A DNA stretch of 57,532 nt from a virus. The DNA lies in the IMG/VR virus record IMGVR_UViG_3300017744_000007, positions 1 through 57,532 of that record; one strand, 5' to 3'. Positions 7,798 to 15,427 of the stretch are shown here, in pieces. The stretch's first letter is position 1, and every line of letters starts with the position of its first letter. The notes beneath the pieces were generated by a model. It was not told where the DNA came from and made no database searches. It worked only from the letters and a program-made list of their open reading frames with translations. Position numbers and translations under genes: made by a program.

Positions 7798-9779
7798 TGA
7801 ACAGGTTTACTAAATTTTTATACGCATTTATTATGGTTGTAGTGTTTACACTATCAACTGCTTTTGCTCAATGTCCTAATGGAACATACTTAAACATTGT
7901 AATAAATCCAGACCAATACCCACAAGAAACATCTTGGGTTATTGTTAATGTTTACGGAGACACTATAGTTACAGGAGGGCCTTATACTAATATAATAGAT
8001 TATTCACCACAAATTACACAACTGTGTGTGCCTAACGGTGACTATTACTTTAACATATACGACACTTATGGCGATGGAATGCAAGGAAGTCTATGGGGTG
8101 GTCAAGATGGCTCATACTACCTAATAAGATGTAATGATACTATAGTTGAAATGGATTCAGCTAATTTTGGTACGTACACATATCACGGTTTTACAGTAGA
8201 AGACTGCGCACCTCCGCCTCCTGTATACGGTTGCATGGATAACGACTTTGTAGAGTTTTTACCAATAGCAACAGTTGATACAGGAATGTGTTACACTCCA
8301 AAGTTATACGGATGTACAGATGAAGAAGCATTTAATTATGACAGTATAGCTAATACAAATATACTAACAGATAGCTGCACACACACCTTAGAGTTGACAG
8401 ACTTAGCTGGTAACGGCTGGGCTGGAGCATATCTACAAGTATTTCAAGGTAACAACTTTTTAGGTATATTTACTTTAGAAGATGGTTTTGATACTACGTT
8501 TACTTTTGACCTTAGTATATCAGAGCCTGTGGAGATAAAATTTAATACTACTCAACAATCTCAGTTTACATCGGTACAATGCGGTTATAGTTTATATTCA
8601 GAGGAACATTTAACAATAAGCGAACCAGGAGGCTTTGCTAATCCTTTAATTCCTTTTGCTACAAACTTAGGTATGCCGTATTGCGGCAATAGTTGTATAG
8701 AAAAAATATTTGGTTGTATTGATGATACAGCTTTAAATTATGATGATGGTGCTAACACGGATGATGAAAGTTGTTATTACATTGAAGGATGTACTAATCC
8801 ATTGTATTTAGAATATAACGAAGACGCTGACTTTGATGACGAAAGTTGTTTAACTCCAATAGTTTTAGGATGTATGGACGAGTACGCATTAAACTACAAT
8901 CCTGAAGCAAACGTAGAAATAGAAGGTTATTGCATTGAAATTGTAGAAGGTTGTATGAATGAATTAGCATTTAACTACAACCCTAACGCTAACGTGCCTG
9001 ATACTTGTATAGCGGTAATAGAAGGTTGTATGATTGTTGAAGCTTTAAATTACGATTCTTTAGCCAACACTGACGATGGTAGCTGTACGCTCCCAGTTTT
9101 AGGATGCACTAATTCTGAATCATTTAATTATAATCCACTAGCAAATGTTGACGACAATTCTTGTATAGATGTTGTTTATGGATGCACAGATAATACAATG
9201 TTTAATTATAACTCAGAAGCAAATATAGATAATGGTAATTGCATACCTTTTTATTATGGATGTACAGACAGTACAGCAATTAATTATGACGATAACGCAA
9301 ACTCTGACAATGGGTCTTGTATTTATCCTTTGTATGGGTGCATTAATCCGTCTGCTATTAATTATAATCCACAAGCTAACATGGCAGACAGTAGTTGCTA
9401 TTACTCTGCTGGGTGTTATTCTGGTGATATATACTATGTGCCTAATGAATGTTTTAGCTGGGTTATCGAAGTAGACCCATATTGCTGCAATACAAACTGG
9501 GACGATGGTTGTGATGGACTTTACGAATATTGCGTAGATGGATGGACTGGGCCTGTGGGGGTTGAGACTTATAACAGACTTGGAATAAATCCCTATCCAA
9601 ATCCAACTAAAAATACTGTTAATTTTAATAACTTTGTAGATGTTGATGTTTACGATGCAAAAGGAATTTTAGTAAACAGACATAAAAAGATTAATGCTTT
9701 AGACTTGCCAAAAGGTATGTATCATTTAATAATAAAGTTTAATGAATTAATTTTCAACAAAACAATAGTTAAATTATAA
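7797..9779 (+). CDS. Type IX secretion cargo protein with Cys-rich repeats
   Basis: This 660-residue protein has a Sec signal peptide ending TAFA|Q. Two copies of a GDG-containing beta domain follow (DTYGDGMQG near residue 90; DLAGNGWAG near 205). Then come about 11 repeats of 22-26 residues of the form GC(T/M)xxxAxNYxxxANxxDxSC, a Cys/Asp-rich module known from Flavobacteriia surface proteins. A Cys-rich block (DPYCCNTNWDDGC) precedes a canonical type-A T9SS C-terminal sorting domain: YPNPTKNTVNF, VDVYDAKGILV, LDLPKGMYHLII and the basic end NKTIVKL. Known biology: the domain directs export by the PorU/V machinery to the surface or medium. A phage gene carrying it implies that the phage uses the host T9SS to display or release this product. 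It may be of host origin. Its function (adhesion, receptor masking, exclusion) is unknown. Confidence 0.9.
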   Translation: MNRFTKFLYAFIMVVVFTLSTAFAQCPNGTYLNIVINPDQYPQETSWVIVNVYGDTIVTGGPYTNIIDYSPQITQLCVPNGDYYFNIYDTYGDGMQGSLWGGQDGSYYLIRCNDTIVEMDSANFGTYTYHGFTVEDCAPPPPVYGCMDNDFVEFLPIATVDTGMCYTPKLYGCTDEEAFNYDSIANTNILTDSCTHTLELTDLAGNGWAGAYLQVFQGNNFLGIFTLEDGFDTTFTFDLSISEPVEIKFNTTQQSQFTSVQCGYSLYSEEHLTISEPGGFANPLIPFATNLGMPYCGNSCIEKIFGCIDDTALNYDDGANTDDESCYYIEGCTNPLYLEYNEDADFDDESCLTPIVLGCMDEYALNYNPEANVEIEGYCIEIVEGCMNELAFNYNPNANVPDTCIAVIEGCMIVEALNYDSLANTDDGSCTLPVLGCTNSESFNYNPLANVDDNSCIDVVYGCTDNTMFNYNSEANIDNGNCIPFYYGCTDSTAINYDDNANSDNGSCIYPLYGCINPSAINYNPQANMADSSCYYSAGCYSGDIYYVPNECFSWVIEVDPYCCNTNWDDGCDGLYEYCVDGWTGPVGVETYNRLGINPYPNPTKNTVNFNNFVDVDVYDAKGILVNRHKKINALDLPKGMYHLIIKFNELIFNKTIVKL

Positions 9780-10084
9780 TGGCTGAAAAAAGAAAAAAGT
9801 CTAAAACAATTAGAAAAACCACAAAAGGCAAGGGAGCTAATTATAGGTCTACTAAGTCTGGAGCTGGTATGACTCGTAAAGGAGTTAAGGCATATAGAAA
9901 AGCAAACCCTGGTAGTAAATTAAAGACTGCCGTAACGGGAAAGGTTAAAGCTGGGAGTAAGGCTGCTAAAAGAAGAAAGTCTTATTGCGCTAGAAGTTTA
10001 GGTCAACTAAAAAAGAGTAGTGCTAAAACTAGGAATAATCCTAACTCAAGAATTAGAGCCGCTCGTAGGCGATGGAAATGTTAA
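9779..10084 (+). CDS. Small basic protein (DUF6321-like)
   Basis: A 101-residue, Lys/Arg-rich protein. The core (GAGMTRKGVKAYRKANPGSK, LKTAVTGKVKAGSKAAKRRK, SYCARSLGQ) matches what I recall as DUF6321, a small family seen in many aquatic phages and nucleocytoplasmic viruses. The net charge is strongly positive, so it probably binds DNA or RNA. The ATG overlaps the stop of the T9SS cargo gene (TAATG). It is the first of a row of basic mini-proteins. Function is not established. Confidence 0.75.
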   Translation: MAEKRKKSKTIRKTTKGKGANYRSTKSGAGMTRKGVKAYRKANPGSKLKTAVTGKVKAGSKAAKRRKSYCARSLGQLKKSSAKTRNNPNSRIRAARRRWKC

Positions 10085-10090
10085 TTATTA

Positions 10091-10213
10091 ATGAAAAAAT
10101 GTAAATGTATGTACGGAAGTAAAAGTTACAGTAAAAGTAAAATGAAGGCTACAACTCCTAAAAAGAAAAAAGCTACAACTAAAAAAAAGAAAGTTGTTAA
10201 AAAGAAAAAGTAA
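10091..10213 (+). CDS. Lysine-rich mini-protein (40 aa)
   Basis: A 40-residue protein, MKKCKCMYGSKSYSKSKM followed by two runs rich in Lys and TT, ending VVKKKK. It starts 6 nt after the upstream stop, on the same strand. Its PKKKKATTKKKKVV pattern is echoed in the mini-gene at 10456, so the two look like paralogues. Nucleic-acid binding is likely from charge alone. Confidence 0.55.
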   Translation: MKKCKCMYGSKSYSKSKMKATTPKKKKATTKKKKVVKKKK

Positions 10214-10238
10214 ATATTATTACGACTATACTAGAAAT

Positions 10239-10445
10239 ATGAGTAACGACAAACAATACAGCAACTGTAATTGCACTAGAAACTTGGTTGCCTGTACTTG
10301 CATTATGTCTGAAGCTATCCGAAAAGAATTGGAGAAAAAAGAAGAAGAAGCTTTTTTTAATGCCTGGACAGAAAGTTTAGAAAAAATGGAACAGCCTAAG
10401 GCTTGTAATATAGATAATCCTGACTGCGAAAACTGCGGTAGTTAA
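10239..10445 (+). CDS. Small Cys-rich protein, hypothetical
   Basis: A 68-residue protein starting MSNDKQYSNCNC. Six of its seven cysteines sit in CxC (CNC, CTC) or CxxC (CENC) pairs near the two ends, flanking an acidic helical middle (AIRKELEKKEEEAFFNAW); the seventh stands alone in the C-terminal part. This is compatible with binding of a metal ion. The ATG at 10239 is preferred over an upstream TTG because the latter would overlap the previous gene. It lies between two Lys-rich mini-genes. Confidence 0.6.
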   Translation: MSNDKQYSNCNCTRNLVACTCIMSEAIRKELEKKEEEAFFNAWTESLEKMEQPKACNIDNPDCENCGS

Positions 10446-10455
10446 ATAAATAAAT

Positions 10456-10566
10456 ATGAATCCTACAAACAACAATTCTTTATACAAGAACAGTTTAAAG
10501 AAAAAGAAAAAAACAACTGCTCCAAAGAAAAAAAAGAAGGTAGTTAGAAAGAAAAAAAAGTGTTAA
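10456..10566 (+). CDS. Lysine-rich mini-protein (36 aa)
   Basis: A 36-residue protein: an Asn-rich start (MNPTNNNSLYKNS) and then almost pure Lys tracts with KTTAPKKKKKVV, ending in Cys. It is similar in composition and motif to the gene at 10091. The holin start follows 1 nt after its stop. Charge suggests DNA or RNA binding. Confidence 0.5.
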   Translation: MNPTNNNSLYKNSLKKKKKTTAPKKKKKVVRKKKKC

Positions 10567-10567
10567 T

Positions 10568-10978
10568 ATGCTAAATAATATATTAGGAGGGATACTTGGT
10601 AAAGTAGTAGACAACGCTGAGGGTATTCTTGATAAAGTAATTACTACTGACAAAGAAAGAGAAGAGGCTAAACTACAGTTACGCAAAGTCTTGTTAGACG
10701 CAGAGAAAGAAGCTTTTAATAAAGAAGTGGAAGACAGGAAGGACGCAAGAGACTTGTATAAAGACGATGCTATAATTCAAAAGATACTTGCTACTTTATT
10801 TACAGTAGCTTATTTTGGTATTAGCTTTGTTATGTTTCAACACTTTGTTAATGGAGTTATTGACTTAGGAGAGTTTGAGATTAGTTTTATATCTACTATA
10901 TTTGGAGCTATGTCTGCAAAAGTTAATACTATTATAGACTTTTTCTTTGGAGGAAGCTCTAGTAAAGAAAAAAAATAA
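10568..10978 (+). CDS. Holin, GTA/3-TM type
   Basis: This 136-residue protein fits the 3TM holin family (PF11351 type). It has an N-terminal amphipathic, Gly-containing segment (MLNNILGGILGKVVDNAEG), a long charged helix (TDKEREEAKLQLRKVLLDAEK), two hydrophobic helices (about 71-90 and 97-120) and a short polar tail (GGSSSKEKK). Such holins permeabilise the inner membrane to release the endolysin. The endolysin-like gene is 435 nt downstream on the same transcript. Its start follows the preceding mini-gene by 1 nt. Confidence 0.82.
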   Translation: MLNNILGGILGKVVDNAEGILDKVITTDKEREEAKLQLRKVLLDAEKEAFNKEVEDRKDARDLYKDDAIIQKILATLFTVAYFGISFVMFQHFVNGVIDLGEFEISFISTIFGAMSAKVNTIIDFFFGGSSSKEKK

Positions 10979-10979
10979 T

Positions 10980-11171
10980 ATGCCAGCTAAAAAGAAATCT
11001 ACAGTAAACGCAAGCGGAAACTACACAAAGCCTACAATGCGTAAAAGACTTTTTAATTCTATAAAAGCAGGAAGCAAAGGAGGTAAGCCTGGACAGTGGT
11101 CTGCACGTAAAGCTCAGATGCTTGCTAAAAAATACAAAGCTGCTGGAGGTGGATATAAAAGCAAAAAGTAA
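10980..11171 (+). CDS. Small basic protein with GKPGQWSARKAQ motif
   Basis: A 63-residue basic protein starting MPAKKKSTVNASGN, with conserved core GSKGGKPGQWSARKAQMLAK and end AAGGGYKSKK. I recognise the core as a recurrent module of small proteins in phages and large DNA viruses but cannot name a function. The start chosen (ATG at 10980) follows the holin stop by 1 nt; a longer upstream start would sit inside the holin gene. It is coupled to the next basic gene by TAATG. Confidence 0.72.
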   Translation: MPAKKKSTVNASGNYTKPTMRKRLFNSIKAGSKGGKPGQWSARKAQMLAKKYKAAGGGYKSKK

Positions 11172-11413
11172 TGGCATTAACTAAAAGACAGAAAAGTTTA
11201 AAAAAGTGGACTAAACAAAAGTGGAGGACTGCTTCTGGAAAAAAGTCTAGTAAAACTGGAGAAGTCTATGCTCCCGCAAAAACTATTGCTAAATTAAAAA
11301 GCACTGAAAAAGGTAGAAAAAAACTAGCAGCAGCTAATGCTAAAAAAAGAAAAGCAACCAAGAAAGGTAAGCAGCACGCTAAACACGGATTACATAAAGG
11401 AAAAAAAAGATAA
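11171..11413 (+). CDS. Small basic protein, DUF5872-like
   Basis: An 80-residue protein, about 40% Lys/Arg. Motifs LKKWTKQKWRTASGKKSS, GEVYAPAKTIAKL and AAANAKKRKATKKGKQHAKH match the pattern I recall for DUF5872, a small family of phages and giant viruses with no known function. It overlaps both neighbours by stop/start fusion (TAATG). Binding to nucleic acid is inferred from composition. Confidence 0.72.
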   Translation: MALTKRQKSLKKWTKQKWRTASGKKSSKTGEVYAPAKTIAKLKSTEKGRKKLAAANAKKRKATKKGKQHAKHGLHKGKKR

Positions 11414-11889
11414 TGAATTTACAAGTATTAAGATTTAGTAGTGGAGAAGACTCAACCTCTGGATTATTGTTTGAAACAAACTTAGACATGAAGTCTTTTT
11501 TATGTTACACGCTAGAAGACGAAGCTAGAGATGTAAAGATAAAGGGTGAAACAAGAGTTCCTGCTGGCACGTATAAAATAAAATTAAGAACCGAAGGAGG
11601 ATTTCATGGAAGATACACTAAAAAATATTCTGGTATGCACGTTGGTATGTTGCATATCGTTGACGTTCCTGGTTTTGAGTATATTCTTATACACACTGGA
11701 AACACTGATGAACATACTGCTGGCTGTCTTATCGTTGGTGATAGTCAAGAAAACAATAACATTCTTAAAGATGGTTTTATTGGAAAAAGTGTTAATGCCT
11801 ATAAAAGAATCTATCCAAAAATAGCAAACGCTATTAAGTCTGGAGAAGAAGTTACTATAACTTATATAGATTACGACATAAAACTTTAA
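11413..11889 (+). CDS. Putative endolysin, DUF5675 family
   Basis: This 158-residue protein belongs, by motif, to the DUF5675 family found in lysis cassettes of Bacteroidota and other phages. The key residues are IHTGN (His about 94) followed by EHTAGCLIVG (His 101, Cys 105), which resembles the H...S/T-x-GC active site of L,D-transpeptidase-like folds. The N-terminal half forms strands (LQVLRFSSG, CYTLEDE, VPAGTYKIKL). Its position just after the holin on the same transcript supports a cell-wall-cleaving role. Catalytic activity of this family is inferred rather than well documented. Confidence 0.75.
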   Translation: MNLQVLRFSSGEDSTSGLLFETNLDMKSFLCYTLEDEARDVKIKGETRVPAGTYKIKLRTEGGFHGRYTKKYSGMHVGMLHIVDVPGFEYILIHTGNTDEHTAGCLIVGDSQENNNILKDGFIGKSVNAYKRIYPKIANAIKSGEEVTITYIDYDIKL

Positions 11890-11901
11890 GTATTAATTTA
11901 A

Positions 11902-11909
11902 TATATTTG
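11902..11909 (+). promoter_or_regulatory. Promoter -7 element TATATTTG
   Basis: A TAnnTTTG match 5 nt (CATAT) before the ATG at 11915. The nearly identical string TTTGCATATATG recurs at 30573-30584. A leaderless transcript is expected. Confidence 0.6.
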
Positions 11910-11914
11910 CATAT

Positions 11915-12298
11915 ATGGCTAAATCTATAACTCTTAACTCAACAACATCATTTAAGGCAACCGATAGCGGATTGTCTAAAATACTTTTTGATTTTCAAAA
12001 GAACTTTACAAGCACTATTACTAGCGAGTCTGTACAATATGGTGAAGTAACTATTCCTACAGTATCACTTATTACTTTAAATTTAGCATCTCCAGGAGCA
12101 GGCGTTTTTCTTTATGTAGAAAACATTGAAGATGAAAATGATTCGCAAGTACAAGTTCATTATGGCTCTGTAACTTTTGCTACATTAGAACAAGGGGAGT
12201 TTCTTTTTGTTAAATTAAGAACTACAGATGACATTAAGTTAAGACTTAACACTGACTTAGGACAGGCTACTTGTAAATATTTTTTAATAGAATTTTAA
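11915..12298 (+). CDS. Beta-rich structural protein, paralogue A
   Basis: This 127-residue protein is built of regular beta strands (KSITLNSTTSFKATDS, TVSLITLNLASPG, VFLYVENIEDE, FLFVKLRTTDD, CKYFLIEF). It shares its layout with the next gene: an N-terminal MxKxxxL start, a central DxxxVQVHYG/TTGVAKAKL stretch, then LEQGEFLFVKL/LAYGEWLFLPI and a final strand ending in an acidic/aromatic residue. So the two are diverged duplicates. It has its own promoter element. It is probably a decoration or fibre-associated subunit. Confidence 0.7.
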   Translation: MAKSITLNSTTSFKATDSGLSKILFDFQKNFTSTITSESVQYGEVTIPTVSLITLNLASPGAGVFLYVENIEDENDSQVQVHYGSVTFATLEQGEFLFVKLRTTDDIKLRLNTDLGQATCKYFLIEF

Positions 12299-12300
12299 TC

Positions 12301-12681
12301 ATGCCAAAAACTTATAATTTAAAAGCAGACGCAGATATTACTTTAACAGACAGTGCAAGCAACACGCTAAACACTTTTTCTGTTACAGAAACATTTTCAG
12401 CTATTAGCTCAGATACAGTTGTTACTGGTACAATTTCTATAGCTAGAGACGTTACAGAGCAGATTAACATCACCACGATAGGAACTAGAGCTTTAATTCT
12501 TTTAAAAAACGACAACACTACTGGAGTTGCAAAAGCTAAACTTTTAAATAACACAACCGAGGTAGCAGAACTAGCTTATGGCGAATGGTTGTTTTTGCCT
12601 ATAGACGCTGCTGGAACAAACATAAACGTTAGTGCAGAAGGAGGTGCAGTAGAAATTACATACGTTATAGTTGAACAATAA
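12301..12681 (+). CDS. Beta-rich structural protein, paralogue B
   Basis: A 126-residue protein and tandem paralogue of the preceding gene (see LAYGEWLFLPIDA against LEQGEFLFVKLRT, and the shared end EITYVIVEQ/CKYFLIEF). It has Thr/Asn-rich strands such as MPKTYNLKADADITLTDS. It starts 2 nt after paralogue A. The likely role is virion surface decoration; nothing enzymatic is visible. Confidence 0.7.
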   Translation: MPKTYNLKADADITLTDSASNTLNTFSVTETFSAISSDTVVTGTISIARDVTEQINITTIGTRALILLKNDNTTGVAKAKLLNNTTEVAELAYGEWLFLPIDAAGTNINVSAEGGAVEITYVIVEQ

Positions 12682-12928
12682 AATTCCCATCTGGCTAAGT
12701 GACTGGACTTTCAAAGATTCTAAAGGTTATATTATAACTGTAAGAGATGTTTTTGTTAAAGGAGAGCCTGACACTCAGTTTATTAACAATCCTATGTTAG
12801 TAAAAAAAGCATTAAAGAAGTTTGGTAAAGTAAAAAAATCGCAAACTTACAAACCAATTAATGTCGTTTTAAAGTCTCAACACGGCTATGGGCCAAGATA
12901 TGAAGACGAAAAACTTTTTATTAAATGA
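12671..12928 (+). CDS. Hypothetical protein, TTG start
   Basis: An 85-residue protein (IPIWLSDWTFKDSKGYIITV..., ending GPRYEDEKLFIK) of unknown function. The reading has no ATG near its beginning; the best start is TTG at 12671, overlapping the upstream gene by 11 nt. Its end overlaps the metallophosphatase start by 4 nt (ATGA), so it is probably translated with that gene. The basic C-terminal half (KKALKKFGKVKKSQTYK) suggests nucleic-acid contact. Confidence 0.6.
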   Translation: MNNKIPIWLSDWTFKDSKGYIITVRDVFVKGEPDTQFINNPMLVKKALKKFGKVKKSQTYKPINVVLKSQHGYGPRYEDEKLFIK

Positions 12929-14214
12929 AGAAAAAAAAACATACTGAAGACATAAGAAAATATCTCTTATCTAATCCAGAACTATTAAACGCTAAGTACT
13001 CACAAACAGCAAAGCTATTTGAAACTAATTACGAAGTAGTAAGAGGTATAGCTAGAAGACTTAGAGAAGAAATAAATCCACCAAACTCTAAAGAAACTAC
13101 TTCTTTTGAAGAAAATAAACAAGGAGCTATAGTTACTTGTGAGGATAGCAAACGAGTTAAGTCTTTAGACGACCTTTTAAAAGCTTGTAATGTAGACTTA
13201 GATGTCTGGGAGGTAGATAAGTACGATATAGGTACTTATGAGGTTACAGGCTTTGATAAAGCTAAAAGACCTATAACAGTACCAATGTTTAGGACGAAAG
13301 CTTGGTTAAAGAAAATAAACCCACTACAAAATATAAAAAAAATAAGAGAGGAGCTAATAGAAGATTTAACTCCTCTTTTTTATTCTAAGCCTAAATGGGT
13401 AATTAGACCACATAGCTATAAAGAAGACGACCCGCATCTTTTAGAAATCAATGCTTTTGACTTACACTTAGGTAAGATTGGAATAAAAGGTGACGAGTAC
13501 AGCCTTGAAATAGCTAGAGAAAGAATGATTAACGCATTAACACACTTAGTAAAAAGAGCAAGTGGTTATTGTGTAGACGAAATTCTTTTTGTTGTCGGTA
13601 ATGACTTTTTAAACTCAGATGGGGACTTTCCGTTAGCAGCAACTACAAAAGGAACGCCACAATCTAATACAGACACAGGAATGCAAATGTATAGAGCTGG
13701 ACGTAAACTAATTGTAGAGTGCGTTGAAATGCTTGTTGAGTATGCTGATGTTCATATTGTTATTATTCCAGGTAATCACGACAGAGAGTCTATGATGCAC
13801 ATAGGAGACGCTTTAGAGATGTTTTATGAAAACAACGAAAATGTCTCTGTAGACAATAGCGACAGCATGATGAAGGCGCACAAGTACGGAAGATGTCTTA
13901 TTGTTAATGACCACGGTGATGGTGCAAAACTTATAAACTTACCAGGCATAGTGTCTCAAAGATATAGAGATGTATGGAGTGAGGTAAAGTATGTGGAGGT
14001 TCATAGAGGACATCTACACACTAATAAGTCTTATAAGATGCAGGCCGTTGAAGAACTTAACGGACTTACAGTAAGAAATCTATCATCAATGTCTGCTACT
14101 GACGAATGGCATGATATGAAGGGTTATGTTGGAAACATAAAGAAAGCTTCCGCTTTTATTTGGAGCAAGTACAATGGAGTACAAGCCAAGCTAAACTACA
14201 ATGTTGAGGTTTAG
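12925..14214 (+). CDS. Calcineurin-like metallophosphoesterase with N-terminal HTH
   Basis: This 429-residue protein has a complete metallophosphoesterase signature: DLHLG (Asp 179, His 181), GNDFLNSDG (225-233), GNHDRE (283-288), His 330 in NDHGD and GHLH (362-365). The two-metal site is therefore intact. Residues 1-50 look like a helix-turn-helix (LNAKYSQTAKLFETNYEVVRGIARRLREE), suggesting DNA targeting. Related phage proteins resemble SbcD/Mre11-type nucleases, so DNA processing is the favoured role; a protein or nucleotide phosphatase is the alternative. It is the last + strand gene before the convergent - strand block and overlaps phoH tail-to-tail by 4 nt. Confidence 0.82.
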   Translation: MKKKKHTEDIRKYLLSNPELLNAKYSQTAKLFETNYEVVRGIARRLREEINPPNSKETTSFEENKQGAIVTCEDSKRVKSLDDLLKACNVDLDVWEVDKYDIGTYEVTGFDKAKRPITVPMFRTKAWLKKINPLQNIKKIREELIEDLTPLFYSKPKWVIRPHSYKEDDPHLLEINAFDLHLGKIGIKGDEYSLEIARERMINALTHLVKRASGYCVDEILFVVGNDFLNSDGDFPLAATTKGTPQSNTDTGMQMYRAGRKLIVECVEMLVEYADVHIVIIPGNHDRESMMHIGDALEMFYENNENVSVDNSDSMMKAHKYGRCLIVNDHGDGAKLINLPGIVSQRYRDVWSEVKYVEVHRGHLHTNKSYKMQAVEELNGLTVRNLSSMSATDEWHDMKGYVGNIKKASAFIWSKYNGVQAKLNYNVEV

Positions 14215-14870
14215 TTTTTAGACAACAACTCTAAAACTTCTGTTAAAGATTCGTGTCTGTGGTTGTCTTCAAGCAAAATTCTATATACATATTTAGAGGA
14301 AGTTATTTTTGAAACCTCATGTATTGCAGAATAATTCCTGTCTTTTAAATCTATTTGTTGTTTGTCGCCGCAAAAAATCATCATAGAATTTTTCCCAAGT
14401 CTACTTAATGCCATTTGAAACTGCGACCTTGTAAGATTTTGAAACTCATCTACAATTACAACAGCATTGTCAAAAGTTCTACCTCTGAAGTGAGCTAAAC
14501 TTACTAGCTCTATTTCTTCATCGTTAGTCATTTTATCAAGCTTATCTGGCTTGTTATAAACCTTACGCATATTAGACATGATAGGTACTAACCAAGGTTC
14601 CATCTTTTCTTTTTCAGAGCCTGGTAAGAATCCATTATCTTCAGTAGAGACGGTAGGACGAGTTATAATTATTTTATTATACTTTCTTTTAAAGAACATA
14701 TCAAGAGCAGTCTGTACAGCTAACAAAGTTTTACCTGAGCCAGCTTTACCAATGACAAAACTAAATGGGTGTTTTAAAATTTCAGACTTAGCAATTTTTT
14801 GCTCGTCAGACAGTGTGATGGCAAACCTTATAGCTCCCTTTGGAGAAGGCTTACCTTTATTTTCTTTCAT
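14211..14870 (-). CDS. phoH: PhoH-like P-loop ATPase
   Basis: The 219-residue protein (ATG at 14870) carries the PhoH fold: N-terminal LSDEQKIAKSEIL, Walker A GKAGSGKT (41-48), RPTVSTED and a PGS motif near residue 84, Walker B VVIVDEFQN (137-145), sensor-like FCGDKQQID (167-175). phoH genes are widespread in marine phages, and the family is now linked to RNA helicase/ribonuclease functions. Upstream in-frame TTG is possible, but ATG is preferred. It is the last gene of the leftward block; its start overlaps the small gene 14857-14976 by 14 nt. Confidence 0.9.
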   Translation of the reverse strand: MKENKGKPSPKGAIRFAITLSDEQKIAKSEILKHPFSFVIGKAGSGKTLLAVQTALDMFFKRKYNKIIITRPTVSTEDNGFLPGSEKEKMEPWLVPIMSNMRKVYNKPDKLDKMTNDEEIELVSLAHFRGRTFDNAVVIVDEFQNLTRSQFQMALSRLGKNSMMIFCGDKQQIDLKDRNYSAIHEVSKITSSKYVYRILLEDNHRHESLTEVLELLSKN

Positions 14871-14976
14871 ATTTATATGGAGGTTTATTATATTCTGCAA
14901 TTAATAAAGAGTCAATCTTTTTTATCATCGCAACGTAATACCTTCTTAGTTTCTGTAACTTGTCTTTTCTTGTCAT
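14857..14976 (-). CDS. Small basic protein (39 aa)
   Basis: A 39-residue protein beginning MTRKDKLQKLRRYY and ending NKPPYKYERK, helical and basic in its first half. Its stop lies inside the beginning of phoH (14-nt overlap), the same tight spacing as other genes of this leftward block, which supports a real gene. No family recognised. Confidence 0.5.
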   Translation of the reverse strand: MTRKDKLQKLRRYYVAMIKKIDSLLIAEYNKPPYKYERK

Positions 14977-15005
14977 TGTTTTGTTTCTTTAAAAAATTAT
15001 AATAC

Positions 15006-15218
15006 CTAGCTGCCGCTTTTAAAATAATCGTCTTGGAATTTTCCATGAAAAGGTTTTGATTTTACTCCAGTGTTTTCATTATACGAAGTTGTGGGATATT
15101 TAAAACCAAACATCATTTGAAATCCGTAGTCTTCCGTAATAACCTTTGGTAGGTCTACATATCTACTTTTAGGGTCTTTAGGGTCTTTATACTTAATTAT
15201 ATTTTTTATTTTACTCAT
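15006..15218 (-). CDS. Hypothetical protein
   Basis: A 70-residue basic protein (MSKIKNIIKYKDPKDPKSRY..., ending FQDDYFKSGS). ATG at 15218 overlaps the upstream stop as ATGA, favouring this start over one 9 nt earlier. No family recognised. It is part of a row of small early genes. Confidence 0.6.
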   Translation of the reverse strand: MSKIKNIIKYKDPKDPKSRYVDLPKVITEDYGFQMMFGFKYPTTSYNENTGVKSKPFHGKFQDDYFKSGS

Positions 15219-15427
15219 GCGTGCCATTCTCCATCAAAATACATACCCATTACGTCAACATCTTCTTCTATATCAAAATTGAGTACTGGTGGTTTATCTT
15301 CTTTTATCCAATCATAGCAAATGTTATACATTTCTGAAACACCATAATGCAAAGTTTCATCATCTTCAAGAGTGACTTCACTACTAACATAGTATTCAAA
15401 TTCTAGTTTAACTTTTACTATTGGCAT
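15215..15427 (-). CDS. Hypothetical protein, acidic
   Basis: A 70-residue acidic protein (MPIVKVKLEFEYYVSSEVTL, then DIEEDVDVMGMYFDGEWHA). A beta hairpin followed by a helix is likely. It is coupled to the next gene by ATGA. ATG at 15427 was chosen over an upstream TTG. No function assigned; small acidic early proteins often inhibit host factors, but nothing specific shows that here. Confidence 0.6.
   Translation of the reverse strand: MPIVKVKLEFEYYVSSEVTLEDDETLHYGVSEMYNICYDWIKEDKPPVLNFDIEEDVDVMGMYFDGEWHA

Noticed and set aside
9232-9474. Open frame inside the T9SS cargo gene
   Set aside because: It is a shadow in another frame of a strongly supported gene, created by the repeats.
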